Below, piece by piece: positions 8,207 to 16,542 of a stretch of 50,461 nucleotides of DNA (the first letter of the stretch is position 1; each line of letters opens with the position of its first letter). The stretch is taken from positions 373,561 through 424,021 of the forward strand of contig NZ_QYTW02000002.1 in NCBI RefSeq assembly GCF_003605405.2, in the 5' to 3' direction. Below the pieces are notes generated by a model that worked only from the letters and a program-made list of their open reading frames with translations, was not told where the DNA came from and ran no database searches. The stretch comes from Siminovitchia terrae. GTDB taxonomy: Bacteria > Bacillota > Bacilli > Bacillales > Bacillaceae_C. The translations under genes and the position numbers were made by a program.

Positions 8207-9700
8207 ATGACAGTAAAAACAGATGTGCTAGAATTAAACAATTATATCAATGGTGAGTGGATAGGTCCTTCTAACTCAGATAGAAACAAAGTAATCAACC
8301 CTGCTAATCAGGAAGTGATTGCAGTAGCCCCAAGAGCTACAAAAGAAGAAACAGAAGAAGCGATTGCTGTAGCCAAATCCGCTTTTGAAAGTGGCGTATG
8401 GTCCGGTCTGACTGCTCATGAACGAAGTGAATATTTGAACAAAATTGCAGATAAAATCGACGAGAATTTCGATGAACTCGTAAGGTTAGAAGTAATGGAC
8501 AACGGTAAAATTAAGGCAGAAGCAGAATTTGATATTGCTGACGCTGCCGGCTGCTTCCGTTACTATGCAGGTTTGGTCTTGGCGCCTGAAGGTGAAACAT
8601 ACCAAGTTCCTGAAGATGTCCAGGCAATGATTGTCAAAGAGCCCGTCGGGGTAGCAGGGCTTATCGTTCCTTGGAACTTCCCGCTGTTAATGAGCGTCTG
8701 GAAAATCGCTCCAGCCCTGGCTGCAGGAAATACGATTGTATATAAGCCTGCAGAAGCAACACCGATCACCGCTATGAAATTGGTTGAGATCATTGAAGAA
8801 GTTGGTGTCCCCAAAGGTGTTATCAACCTTGTCATGGGTAGAGGTTCTGTTGTCGGTCAGACAATCGCAGAAAGCAAAGACGTCGATCTTGTTTCCTTCA
8901 CCGGAAGCACAGAAGTTGGCCGGGAAATCATGAGAGCAGCTGCAGGAAATTTGAAGAAAATTTCTCTTGAGCTTGGCGGAAAATCACCAAACATCATTTT
9001 TGCCGATGCGGATTTTGAGACTGCGATTGACCATGCTTTAATGGGAATCTATTTTGGTTCTGGCCAAGTTTGTTCAGCGGGAAGCCGTGTATTAGTAGAA
9101 GAGAGCATTTACGATAAGTTCGTAGAAACCTTCGTCGAACGAGCAAAATTGATCAAAGTTGGCCCTGGCCTAGATGAGAACTCTCAAATGGGTGCGATCA
9201 ACAGCGAAAGCCAAATGAATACAATCCTGAAATATATTGAAATTGGTAAAGAGGAAGGTGCTACGCTGGCTTTTGGGGGCCGCCGTCTGACTGAAAATGG
9301 GTTGGATAAAGGATTCTTCATTGAGCCGACAGTATTCACAAATGTAACTTCCGATATGAGAATTGTTCAGGAAGAAATTTTTGGACCGGTTGTCACTATT
9401 CAAAAGTTCAAAGATGAAGAGGAAGCAATTCAACTTGCAAATGATACAGATTTTGGCCTTGCTGGCGGTGTTTTCTCAAATGATGGAGCAAAAGCGCTAC
9501 GTGTTATCAAAAAGGTTCGAGCTGGAATTACTTGGGTGAACACATTCGGTCCAACATATAACGAAGCTCCATGGGGCGGTTACAAAATGAGTGGAATCGG
9601 ACGTAGCCTTGGAACTTACGGCTTGGATGACTTCCAAGAAATCAAACAGATTAATATTAACCTTGCTGTAGAGCCTTCAGGCTGGTTCCCAAATAAATAA
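8207..9700 (+). CDS. NAD(P)-dependent aldehyde dehydrogenase
   Basis: A 497-aa member of the classical ALDH superfamily, oxidising an aldehyde to its acid. Key residues are visible: Asn157 in VPWNFP, the FTGSTEVG motif at 231-238, general base Glu255 in LELGGK and nucleophile Cys289 in GQVCSAGSR. It is full length, with a GAGGTGG ribosome site. It closes the operon, 21 nt after the reductase and just before a terminator, so it probably oxidises the aldehyde produced by demethylation (formaldehyde or a substrate-derived aldehyde). The true substrate cannot be told from sequence; this subgroup also includes betaine and other aldehyde dehydrogenases. Confidence 0.92.
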   Translation: MTVKTDVLELNNYINGEWIGPSNSDRNKVINPANQEVIAVAPRATKEETEEAIAVAKSAFESGVWSGLTAHERSEYLNKIADKIDENFDELVRLEVMDNGKIKAEAEFDIADAAGCFRYYAGLVLAPEGETYQVPEDVQAMIVKEPVGVAGLIVPWNFPLLMSVWKIAPALAAGNTIVYKPAEATPITAMKLVEIIEEVGVPKGVINLVMGRGSVVGQTIAESKDVDLVSFTGSTEVGREIMRAAAGNLKKISLELGGKSPNIIFADADFETAIDHALMGIYFGSGQVCSAGSRVLVEESIYDKFVETFVERAKLIKVGPGLDENSQMGAINSESQMNTILKYIEIGKEEGATLAFGGRRLTENGLDKGFFIEPTVFTNVTSDMRIVQEEIFGPVVTIQKFKDEEEAIQLANDTDFGLAGGVFSNDGAKALRVIKKVRAGITWVNTFGPTYNEAPWGGYKMSGIGRSLGTYGLDDFQEIKQININLAVEPSGWFPNK

Positions 9701-9710
9701 GTGATTGATA

Positions 9711-9739
9711 AAGAGAAGTGGTCCTCACTTCTCTTTTTG
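9711..9739 (+). terminator. Rho-independent terminator of the N-demethylase operon
   Basis: AAGAGAAGTG, a 5-nt loop and CACTTCTCTT followed by TTT form a 10-bp stem 10 nt after the aldehyde dehydrogenase stop. Confidence 0.85.
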
Positions 9740-9764
9740 AAAAAATTACAGTTTTTTCAAGGAG

Positions 9765-11147
9765 ATGGCCACTATAAAACAAACAATTAGATTACGGGAA
9801 AAATTGTATCAGTTTTTTGTTATATTGGTGCCAATTTTAGTAGCCAATGTGGCGACTTTCTCCATGAGTTTTTTTGATGTTATGATGACCGGAAATTATT
9901 CCGCCACACATTTAGCAGGCGTAGCTGTTGGTTCCTCTTTATGGCTTCCAATACAAATGGGAGTTGGCGGAATACTTTTATCAGTGACTCCTATTATTGC
10001 CCACCTTTTGGGTAAGAGGAAAGTGGACCAAGTTTCTTCATATGTCGTTCAAACAATTTACGTTGGAGTTGCTTTGTCCTTATTTATATATATGTTGGGG
10101 ATGTTTTGTTTAAATCCCTTGCTGGATTTAATGGACTTGGAAAAAGATGTTCGATATGTGACGAAATACTACTTGATTAGTCTTGCTGCAGGATTCATTC
10201 CCTATTTCATTTATTGTGGACTCCGCGGATTTATTGATGCTTTAGGAAAAACGAATGTCACAATGCTGATCACCTTACTAGCACTTCCAATCAATATCAT
10301 TCTGAACTATATACTGATCTATGGAAAATTTGGTTTCAATGAGCTGGGTGGTATAGGAGCTGGTGTTGCAACTGCTCTTACATACTGGATCACTACTTTG
10401 CTAGCGATATTGATTATTCATAAAATCAATCCTTTTGTATCTTATGGCATTTTCAAATCGTTTCAAAAGATTCATTTTGAAAAGTGGAAGGAAATTCTTA
10501 GGTTGGGGGTTCCAGTAGGACTGACAATATTTTTGGAGATTAGCATATTCTCCGCAGTCACATTGCTAATGAGCCAGTTTGGAACGGTTGTGATTGCCGC
10601 TCATCAGGCAGCTCTCAATTTTGCCTACCTATTATATATGCTTCCTCTAAGTATTTCGGCAGCATTGACCATTTTGGTTGGCTTTGAAGCGGGAGCCCTG
10701 CGATTTAAAGATGCTCGCTCCTATAGCTTTCTGGGGTTGGGAACAGCGGTCCTATTGACAACGGTTTCAGGTATGCTCCTATTTGTTTATAGGGTGCCAG
10801 TGGCGGAGCTATACAGCAAAGATCAATCTGTGGTTAATTTGACGGCCCAGTTTCTTCTGTATGCTGTATTCTTTCAACTGTCAGATGCATTTCAATCTCC
10901 CATTCAGGGCGCTCTTAGAGGGTATAAAGATGTGAATGTAACGCTTGTTATGTCTATTGGTTCCTACTGGATCATTGGGTTGCCGTCCGGACATGCTTTG
11001 GCAGTATTTACAGGAATGGGGCCTTACGGTTATTGGCTGGGATTGATTATCGGCTTGGGGATCGGAGCTATAACTTTGTCATATCGTCTTTTCCATGTGC
11101 AAAAGAAACAAAAAAGTCAAAGGGACTTGCAGCAGATGATTAGTTGA
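9765..11147 (+). CDS. MATE family efflux transporter
   Basis: A 460-aa membrane protein with about 12 hydrophobic segments. It shows MATE hallmarks: FSMSFFDVMMTG near the N-terminus, VGVALSLF, GLRGFIDALGKTNV, and IAAHQAALNFAYLLYMLPLSISAALTILVG. MATE proteins expel cationic drugs and metabolites by sodium or proton antiport. The ATG at 9765 directly abuts AAGGAG, too close for a normal ribosome site. An in-frame ATA at 9774 sits at the right distance and is followed by KQTIRLREKL, the usual family N-terminus, so the original start may have mutated. A terminator upstream separates it from the demethylase operon. Confidence 0.88.
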   Translation: MATIKQTIRLREKLYQFFVILVPILVANVATFSMSFFDVMMTGNYSATHLAGVAVGSSLWLPIQMGVGGILLSVTPIIAHLLGKRKVDQVSSYVVQTIYVGVALSLFIYMLGMFCLNPLLDLMDLEKDVRYVTKYYLISLAAGFIPYFIYCGLRGFIDALGKTNVTMLITLLALPINIILNYILIYGKFGFNELGGIGAGVATALTYWITTLLAILIIHKINPFVSYGIFKSFQKIHFEKWKEILRLGVPVGLTIFLEISIFSAVTLLMSQFGTVVIAAHQAALNFAYLLYMLPLSISAALTILVGFEAGALRFKDARSYSFLGLGTAVLLTTVSGMLLFVYRVPVAELYSKDQSVVNLTAQFLLYAVFFQLSDAFQSPIQGALRGYKDVNVTLVMSIGSYWIIGLPSGHALAVFTGMGPYGYWLGLIIGLGIGAITLSYRLFHVQKKQKSQRDLQQMIS

Positions 11148-11177
11148 GGGATTTGCATCTGAGAGAGGAGTGAATGA

Positions 11178-11732
11178 ATGGAAAGCCAAAAAGTTACAAA
11201 TCAAAAGGAAAAATATTCGGTGTATTTTCCAACTCTCTCCAAAATGAAGGGGGCAGGCGCAAGCCCTTTAAAGATAAATGTAAAAGATGCGATGACAGGG
11301 CTGGTTGGTGGATTTTTCACCATCTCTGTTTTGGCGATGTTGACTGGTTCAACTTCAACAGAATGGTTAATGGCCCCATTTGGTGCAAGCTGCGTTCTAG
11401 CCTTCGGGGTTTGGAATGCACCATTATCGCAGCCGAGAAACATCATTGGCGGACATTTGATTTCAACGTTTGTCGGTTTGGCTGTATACCATACGTTGGG
11501 AAATGGCTCATGGGCAATCGGTTTGGCCGTCGGACTCGCTATTGCTGCATTGATGCTGACAAAAACTACACATCCGCCTGCAGGCGCAAACCCTCTTGTT
11601 GTGATGATGGGGGAATACGATTGGAATTTTTTATTTTCACCTGTATTAATTGGTTCTATTATCGTAGTTGTCTTTGCGCTAACTATAAATAATTTGCGAA
11701 GTGATCGGCACTACCCGACGTTTTGGGTATAA
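11178..11732 (+). CDS. HPP family membrane protein
   Basis: A 184-aa integral membrane protein with four predicted hydrophobic segments and the family signature THPPAGANPL (about 134-143), along with APFGASCVLAFGVWNAPLSQPRNIIGGH. Related proteins in cyanobacteria and chloroplasts have been linked to nitrite transport; the role in Firmicutes is not settled. The start has a GAGAGAGGAG site, and it follows the MATE gene by 30 bp, so the two may be cotranscribed. Confidence 0.85.
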   Translation: MESQKVTNQKEKYSVYFPTLSKMKGAGASPLKINVKDAMTGLVGGFFTISVLAMLTGSTSTEWLMAPFGASCVLAFGVWNAPLSQPRNIIGGHLISTFVGLAVYHTLGNGSWAIGLAVGLAIAALMLTKTTHPPAGANPLVVMMGEYDWNFLFSPVLIGSIIVVVFALTINNLRSDRHYPTFWV

Positions 11733-12020
11733 AATATAAGGAGGGATATTACCTTAGCTATTTTTGTTTTTCCTTCTATTTTTTGAAAAGACAGGTGAGA
11801 TTCGCTCACCTCCTCACAACTAGTACTTGGAATTCTTTGTTCCCAAGGCTTTTAATTGGTCCATCAGTTTGTCTCAAGATTTTTCGTTTCTCACTAAACA
11901 AGCTAGTCATATTGCTTTGTTTTTATTCTTGTGTTGTCACTTCTTTGAGGGTATATTTCTTTTTCTCGGGCTAGTCCGGAAATAAACAGGTTATTTTAGA
12001 CGGGACTCTCTGAATACATA
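11733..12020. other. Intergenic stretch with small hairpins
   Basis: No convincing gene. It contains an AGGTGAG-ATTCG-CTCACCT hairpin near 11791-11809 and a CTTGG..CCAAG-type inverted repeat near 11827-11850. Either could end transcription from the HPP gene, although neither has a strong T-run. An 83-codon open frame here has no ribosome site or recognisable content. Confidence 0.5.
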
Positions 12021-12635
12021 CTACAGAGTTATATTTTTTACTTCTTTATTAAATAAAGGCCCGTCATAAACGAATGTGTGGTATTCTCCCGATTCACCCA
12101 TGGGACAAATGCCCTTTTCGCTAATGTCTTTTATAAAATGGTCATCCAGCAAACGGCCGACCCAATTTGAAGGTAACAGATCTTCACGAACTTTAATGAC
12201 TTCGGCTTTATAGCCAGTATCTACAAACCTTTTCAATGCTTGCAGCATTCCCGATCGATTTGACCATAAAGGGTAAACTGCTTCCAACTCGGCTGCATCT
12301 GCAAGGTTTTGCCCCCATTCTCTATGTCCATCCAAGTACATGTCGCCAAATGCAAGGGCATCTAGCTTATATTTGATTTTCAATCGTTTTAATTCCTTCA
12401 GGAAATCATCTGTATATGTATCATATGTGCAGTGAATAAACTCCATCGGGATTTCAAGTGAATCTGCCTGTGCTTTAATTTTTTTCATATCTTCGTTATG
12501 AGCAAATGTTTTACCTGTTTCCTGAGGCACGGTTGTCACCAGACAAACAACCTTTTTGCCGGTGCTAGTCAACTTATGAAGAGCCATGCAGCTATCTTTT
12601 CCTCCACTCCAAGATAAGGCAATCTGTTTCATCAT
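12021..12635 (-). CDS. Dph6-related ATP pyrophosphatase (diphthine-ammonia ligase family)
   Basis: A PP-loop ATP pyrophosphatase of about 204 aa. The nucleotide-binding motif LSWSGGKDSCMAL lies near the N-terminus, and DALAFGDMYLDGHREWGQN and GESGEYHTFVYDGP are typical of the Dph6/adenine nucleotide alpha hydrolase-like family. Eukaryotic and archaeal members amidate diphthine on elongation factor 2; bacteria lack diphthamide, so the bacterial role is unknown. I chose ATG 12635 (MMKQIALSW), preceded by GGATGTG. Eighteen upstream codons to 12686 would be encoded by AT-rich DNA touching repeat A copy 2. Confidence 0.85.
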   Translation of the reverse strand: MMKQIALSWSGGKDSCMALHKLTSTGKKVVCLVTTVPQETGKTFAHNEDMKKIKAQADSLEIPMEFIHCTYDTYTDDFLKELKRLKIKYKLDALAFGDMYLDGHREWGQNLADAAELEAVYPLWSNRSGMLQALKRFVDTGYKAEVIKVREDLLPSNWVGRLLDDHFIKDISEKGICPMGESGEYHTFVYDGPLFNKEVKNITL

Positions 12636-12675
12636 TTTCACATCCTTAATTGTGGTGTCTATAATTATAGTACAT

Positions 12676-12797
12676 TTTAACTTCATTCAGCAGAAGTCTC
12701 CCACATCTGTAAGTGGTGAGATGAGTGCATATTGGTATTTCATTCAATCATTTATATCAAATACGCCAAGACGCATTTGATATAAATGATTGAATGA
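12676..12797. repeat. Dispersed structured repeat A, copy 2 (internally deleted, long palindrome)
   Basis: Shares about 70 bp of the 5' part of repeat A (TTTAACTTCATTCAGC onward), then jumps to the 3' part (CAAATACGCCAAGACGCATTTGAT), missing about 70 bp. The right portion, 12740-12797, is a nearly perfect palindrome: 28-bp arms with two mismatches around a 2-bp centre. It could extrude as a cruciform or act as a bidirectional terminator. Confidence 0.85.
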
Positions 12798-13035
12798 AGA
12801 TCAGACAAAATACGAGCATTTCCTGGGAAATTTTTTGAGAAATTGACGGAACTGAACAAGTAATTGTCCGGTTTCCGAATTCTCTTTCACCAGAAAAATG
12901 GAAAAAAAGATATCCGAATCCCCATGGTCTGAAGAAGGGGCCTCCAAATCCCCATGGTCTCCTCCATATACTCTTAGCTCCACGCTGTATTGTCATCATA
13001 GGATATCCATACGGATCTTGATAATAATGATTCAA
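12757..13035 (-). CDS. Possible small Tyr/Trp/Gly-rich protein with repeat-derived tail
   Basis: Minus-strand frame of 92 codons starting at TTG 13035 behind a good GAGGAGAACC site. The N-terminus MNHYYQDPYGYPMM and the internal duplication RPWGFGGPFF-RPWGFGY look like a spore-coat or surface peptide of the kind often overlooked. The last 15 or so residues (FIQSFISNASWRI) come from the palindromic arm of repeat A copy 2. The original C-terminus may therefore have been replaced, or the gene is decayed. No family recognised. Confidence 0.35.
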   Translation of the reverse strand: MNHYYQDPYGYPMMTIQRGAKSIWRRPWGFGGPFFRPWGFGYLFFHFSGEREFGNRTITCSVPSISQKISQEMLVFCLIFIQSFISNASWRI

Positions 13036-13164
13036 TTCAGGTTCTCCTCATCTTTTTTATTAAAATGTACAACTTATCCTATGCAAATGACCCATAAAAG
13101 GGCATTAGAATCATGGGCAGAACAGCAAAATGGGCTTTTCTCATAGATTTTAAGAGATTCTTTA

Positions 13165-13191
13165 TAAAGAATTTAAAATTCAAACCGATAT
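13165..13191 (+). promoter_or_regulatory. Sigma-D promoter of the flaG-fliD-fliS-fliT operon
   Basis: TAAA (13165-13168), a 15-bp spacer and ACCGATAT (13184-13191) match the Bacillus sigma-D consensus TAAA-N15-GCCGATAT at all but one base, about 40 bp before flaG. Confidence 0.85.
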
Positions 13192-13232
13192 TATCCGTAA
13201 GAATTCAATTTTTACCGAAGGAGAGAAAGAGG

Positions 13233-13592
13233 ATGATTGGATCGATCGGAGGAAGGCTTCCAGTTGAAGGTGCTGTGATGCCTGTGCGCTCTGTTATCGG
13301 CAGCGGTGAGTCCACCCGGGAGTCAACCACATCGAAAGAACGATCATACGAGCTTTCGGAAAAAGATGCGACAGCATTGCTTGAAAGAGCGGTAGCATTT
13401 GCGAACAGCCACCTAAAAACATCTAAGCAATATTTGAAGTTCGAGTATCATGACCAGTTAAATAAATATTATGTAAAAGTCGTAAATGAAGAGACTGAGG
13501 AAGTGGTAAGGGAAATTCCTCCTAAAAAGCTTCTTGATATGTTTGCGGCAATGGCGAATGTCATGGGAATACTTGTAGATAAAAAAATATAG
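13233..13592 (+). CDS. flaG: Flagellar protein FlaG (YvyC)
   Basis: A 119-aa protein. The N-terminal 40 residues are low complexity (SGESTRESTTSKERS). The conserved FlaG domain follows with LLERAVAFANSHLKTSKQYLKFEYHDQLNKYYVKVVNEETEEVVREIPPKKLLDMFAAM, which I recognise from YvyC. The ATG at 13233 follows GAAGGAGAG at correct spacing, while an earlier in-frame ATG at 13113 would add 40 unlikely residues. It heads the sigma-D operon with fliD 23 bp downstream. FlaG proteins influence filament length, but their mechanism is poorly defined. Confidence 0.9.
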   Translation: MIGSIGGRLPVEGAVMPVRSVIGSGESTRESTTSKERSYELSEKDATALLERAVAFANSHLKTSKQYLKFEYHDQLNKYYVKVVNEETEEVVREIPPKKLLDMFAAMANVMGILVDKKI

Positions 13593-13615
13593 GAAAATAA
13601 AAGGAAGTGACAAAT

Positions 13616-15613
13616 ATGCGAATTGGCGGATTAGCTAGTGGGATGGACATTGATCAGATCATTAACAATATGATCAAGGCAAAACGAGTCCCCCTTGATA
13701 AAATGAAACAACAGAAACAAATTCTTGAATGGAAGCGGGACGATTACCGTACTATTAATACAATGATGCTAGGCTTTCGTAACCAGTTGGGGCAGTTGAA
13801 ACTAACAAGCAATTATCGAGCGCGGATGGTGTTTTCCACGAATGAAGAGAAAATATCAGCTACAGTGACGAGTGGAGCGTCGCAGGCTTCGTATACGATT
13901 TCGAAGGTGGAACAATTGGCAACGGCTGCTAATCGGGTCAGTGGACAGGTTGAGATTAATGCAACTGAAAGTTTTTGGAGTCAGCTGAAAGACTCATCTG
14001 ATGTCATATGGGAAAAGGGTGTTGTAGAAACAAAACACTCACAGGTCAAAGGCGGTCAAATTGAATTAGATCTGAATGGAGACAATATTGTTCCAGGCAC
14101 GTTTAGTGTAGACGGGAAGTCATATACTGTGATAACGGCAGGAGAACCCACAGAAGGACAAGTTCTTATAGAAGATGGTAAATTAACATTTAACGAAAAT
14201 GAAAAATTACCGGAGGACAGCTCTGTAAAGATTGATTATGCTCTTAAAGAAAAAACGGTCAATCATACTCTTGGTAAAGATCAGAATATGATCAGCCTTG
14301 GGAAAGGGGCGCTAGCCAGCCTTTCAGTAACAGTGGGTGAAGGTACCGAGGCAGTTACATATGTATGGGATGGCACTAATAACAATGGCTTTGGAGTGCT
14401 AAAAAATGGTGATGACGTACTCGGAAAAGTAGATCTGGCAAACGGAAACATTTTGTTTGAACTCCCTCCTGAAGAACTGCCGCCGGAAGGAACAAAGATA
14501 TCAACAACCTTCAGCCAAAACTTTACATACTTTGAGGTAGGGGCCCATACATCTAAGGGTGAAGTCAATGAGAGAATTTTTGTTAATGGAAATGAGTCTT
14601 TGAATAATGTTATACGTAAAGTGAATGAGTCCTCTGCTGGAATTACTATGTTTTTCGATGGGCATACAAAAAAGATCACGATGACACGAAAAGAAACAGG
14701 AAATTTTAACACTGACGGTAGTGAAATATTTTTTTCCGGCGGAGTAATTAGCAAAGTATTAAACTTTGAAAATAGTAGTGAAGAGGGTGGCCAAAATGCT
14801 ATCTTCACCATCAACGGTCTTGAAACTGAGCGGACTTCCAATACCTTCTCTATGAACGGTGTTACTTTTACATTGAAACAAACTTTAAAAGAAACAGATC
14901 CGCCGATTACGGTTAACGTCTCCAACGATTCGGAAGGCGTAGTTAAAACAGTCAAAGATTTCGTCGACCAGTACAATGCACTGATTGACGAAATCAATAA
15001 AAAGCTCAATGAAGAGCGCAACAGAAAATATCTCCCGCTCACTGATGATGAGCGTGAAGAGCTCTCTGACAAACAGCAGGAAAAATGGGAAAACCTCGCC
15101 AGGAGCGGACTTCTCAAAGGTGATCCACTATTATCCGGGGTTTTGACAAATATGCGTATGGATATGTCTAGTACCGTCGAAACAAACGGGTTGTTCAGAC
15201 ATCTATCTGCGATTGGCATCACAACAACAAAGGATTATCTTGATGGTGGAAAACTGGAAATTAATGAAGGAAAATTGAAGGAAGCACTTGAAAAAGATCC
15301 GGAAGCAGTAGAAAATCTATTCCGAGGTACCGGATCAAACGATTCAGAGCGTGGAGTCATCCATAAGTTATATGATACGGTGAACGAGTCGATTACCAAA
15401 ATCCAGGATCGGGCTGGCCGCGCAACTTCAAAGAACCAGCAGTTTGCTTTGGGAAGAGAATTAATATCTGTCGATAAAAATATCGCCAGTTTTGAAACAA
15501 GGCTGAAAATGCAAGAAGAACGTCTGTGGAGACAATTTACTGCCATGGAAAAAGCTATCCAAAGAGCAAACGATCAATCCCTTTATTTGATGCAGCAATT
15601 TGGCGGAATGTAG
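13616..15613 (+). CDS. fliD: Flagellar hook-associated protein 2 (filament cap) FliD
   Basis: A 665-aa cap protein that sits at the tip of the growing filament and guides flagellin folding after export. Conserved ends are visible: N-terminal MRIGGLASGMDIDQIINNMIKAKRVPLDKMKQQKQILEW and C-terminal VDKNIASFETRLKMQEERLWRQFTAMEKAIQRANDQS, which form the coiled coil, with a variable central domain. It is longer than the B. subtilis protein (about 500 aa); the extra length lies in the variable exposed region (about 100-330). The ATG 13616 follows AAGGAAG; GTG 13607 lies in the ribosome site. Confidence 0.95.
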   Translation: MRIGGLASGMDIDQIINNMIKAKRVPLDKMKQQKQILEWKRDDYRTINTMMLGFRNQLGQLKLTSNYRARMVFSTNEEKISATVTSGASQASYTISKVEQLATAANRVSGQVEINATESFWSQLKDSSDVIWEKGVVETKHSQVKGGQIELDLNGDNIVPGTFSVDGKSYTVITAGEPTEGQVLIEDGKLTFNENEKLPEDSSVKIDYALKEKTVNHTLGKDQNMISLGKGALASLSVTVGEGTEAVTYVWDGTNNNGFGVLKNGDDVLGKVDLANGNILFELPPEELPPEGTKISTTFSQNFTYFEVGAHTSKGEVNERIFVNGNESLNNVIRKVNESSAGITMFFDGHTKKITMTRKETGNFNTDGSEIFFSGGVISKVLNFENSSEEGGQNAIFTINGLETERTSNTFSMNGVTFTLKQTLKETDPPITVNVSNDSEGVVKTVKDFVDQYNALIDEINKKLNEERNRKYLPLTDDEREELSDKQQEKWENLARSGLLKGDPLLSGVLTNMRMDMSSTVETNGLFRHLSAIGITTTKDYLDGGKLEINEGKLKEALEKDPEAVENLFRGTGSNDSERGVIHKLYDTVNESITKIQDRAGRATSKNQQFALGRELISVDKNIASFETRLKMQEERLWRQFTAMEKAIQRANDQSLYLMQQFGGM

Positions 15614-15638
15614 GACTATTTATGTTAGGAGTGGAAAT

Positions 15639-16046
15639 ATGGCAAGCAGGAATCCGTATGAAGCATACCAAAACAACTCAGTCACAACTGCTTCACCGGG
15701 AGAATTGACACTGATGCTGTATAATGGTTGCCTCAAATTTATCAATTTGGCAAAACAAGCGATAGAGAATAAGGAAATAGAAAAGAAGAACACAAACATC
15801 CAAAATGCACAAAATATTATTAGCGAACTGATTTTAACTTTAAATATGGACATCGAGATTTCCAAAAATATGCACTCCTTATACGAGTACGCAAACAGGC
15901 GCTTGGTGGAAGCGAATATCAAACAGGATATTTCCATTCTTGAAGAAGTCGAAGAAATAATGATGGAATTTCGCGATACTTGGAAACAGGTTATTCAATT
16001 GAATAGGCAGCATCAGCATTCCTCTCTGGAAAGTGTGAATCGATGA
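15639..16046 (+). CDS. fliS: Flagellin export chaperone FliS
   Basis: A 135-aa helical chaperone that binds newly made flagellin and keeps it unfolded for export. Typical motifs are NPYEAYQNNSVTTASPGELTLMLYNGCLKFI at the N-terminus and LYEYANRRLVEANIKQD in the middle. The start ATG 15639 follows TTAGGAGTGG. It overlaps fliT by four bases (ATGA), showing translational coupling in the sigma-D operon. Confidence 0.95.
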   Translation: MASRNPYEAYQNNSVTTASPGELTLMLYNGCLKFINLAKQAIENKEIEKKNTNIQNAQNIISELILTLNMDIEISKNMHSLYEYANRRLVEANIKQDISILEEVEEIMMEFRDTWKQVIQLNRQHQHSSLESVNR

Positions 16047-16390
16047 GTGCCGTCCAGGAATGTCTCGCTATTACAAAGAAGTTGGTGGACAAAGTAAACA
16101 GTATGGATGAAGCCAATCGTGAAAAGACCATAGGTCAAGTTGAGGAACTGCTTGCTAAGAGGGAGGAACTGCTTCCGGAAATCCGGCCTCCTTTTTCATC
16201 GCAAGAAAAGGCTGCTGGCAAAGAACTCCTAGAGCTTAATAAAGAATTGGCATTTTTGTTGGAGGAACTCAATAAGCATATCATACGGGATTTGAATGCA
16301 GTTGATTTAAAAAAGACATCGGCGGCACGGTACACTAACCCCTATATGAAAGTGCAAAATGATGGTGTTTTTTATGACAAAAGGCAATAA
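16043..16390 (+). CDS. fliT: Flagellar protein FliT
   Basis: A 115-aa, mostly helical protein that occupies the fliT position after fliS. FliT proteins act as export chaperones for the cap protein FliD. Sequence conservation in Firmicutes is weak, so the call rests on the four-base overlap with fliS, the length and the charged helical composition (ANREKTIGQVEELLAKREELL; LLELNKELAFLLEELNKHI). It is the last gene of the operon; no strong terminator is seen before hpf. Confidence 0.8.
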   Translation: MSAVQECLAITKKLVDKVNSMDEANREKTIGQVEELLAKREELLPEIRPPFSSQEKAAGKELLELNKELAFLLEELNKHIIRDLNAVDLKKTSAARYTNPYMKVQNDGVFYDKRQ

Positions 16391-16484
16391 CGCTGTTATC
16401 CATTCTACAAAAAGACTATAAAGTCAAGGTCCGGAAATCGCCGCCTTTCTCAGAATTTCGACAAAAAAATTCGCTTTTTTTTGC

Positions 16485-16509
16485 AGGATTCTGAGGTATG
16501 ATATAGAAG
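16485..16509 (+). promoter_or_regulatory. Possible sigma-H promoter of hpf
   Basis: AGGATTC, 13 bp, then AGAAG resembles the sigma-H pattern (AGGAnnT-N12-14-RGAAT) with a mismatch in the -10 part. The B. subtilis orthologue yvyD is under sigma-H and sigma-B, which favours the reading; no clear sigma-B motif was seen. Confidence 0.3.
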
Positions 16510-16542
16510 TATATATACATAGCCTTTAAAGGAGGAGTTTAT

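Noticed and set aside
11174-11692. 172-codon ORF overlapping the HPP gene in another frame
   Set aside because: Out-of-frame shadow; the frame at 11178 has the HPP signature and a proper start.
11723-11974. 83-codon ORF after the HPP gene
   Set aside because: No ribosome site, Phe/Ser/Leu-rich random composition, and overlaps intergenic hairpins.
14281-15222. 313-codon minus-strand ORF inside fliD
   Set aside because: Antisense shadow of fliD: Ser/Pro-rich composition, no ribosome site and no domain content.
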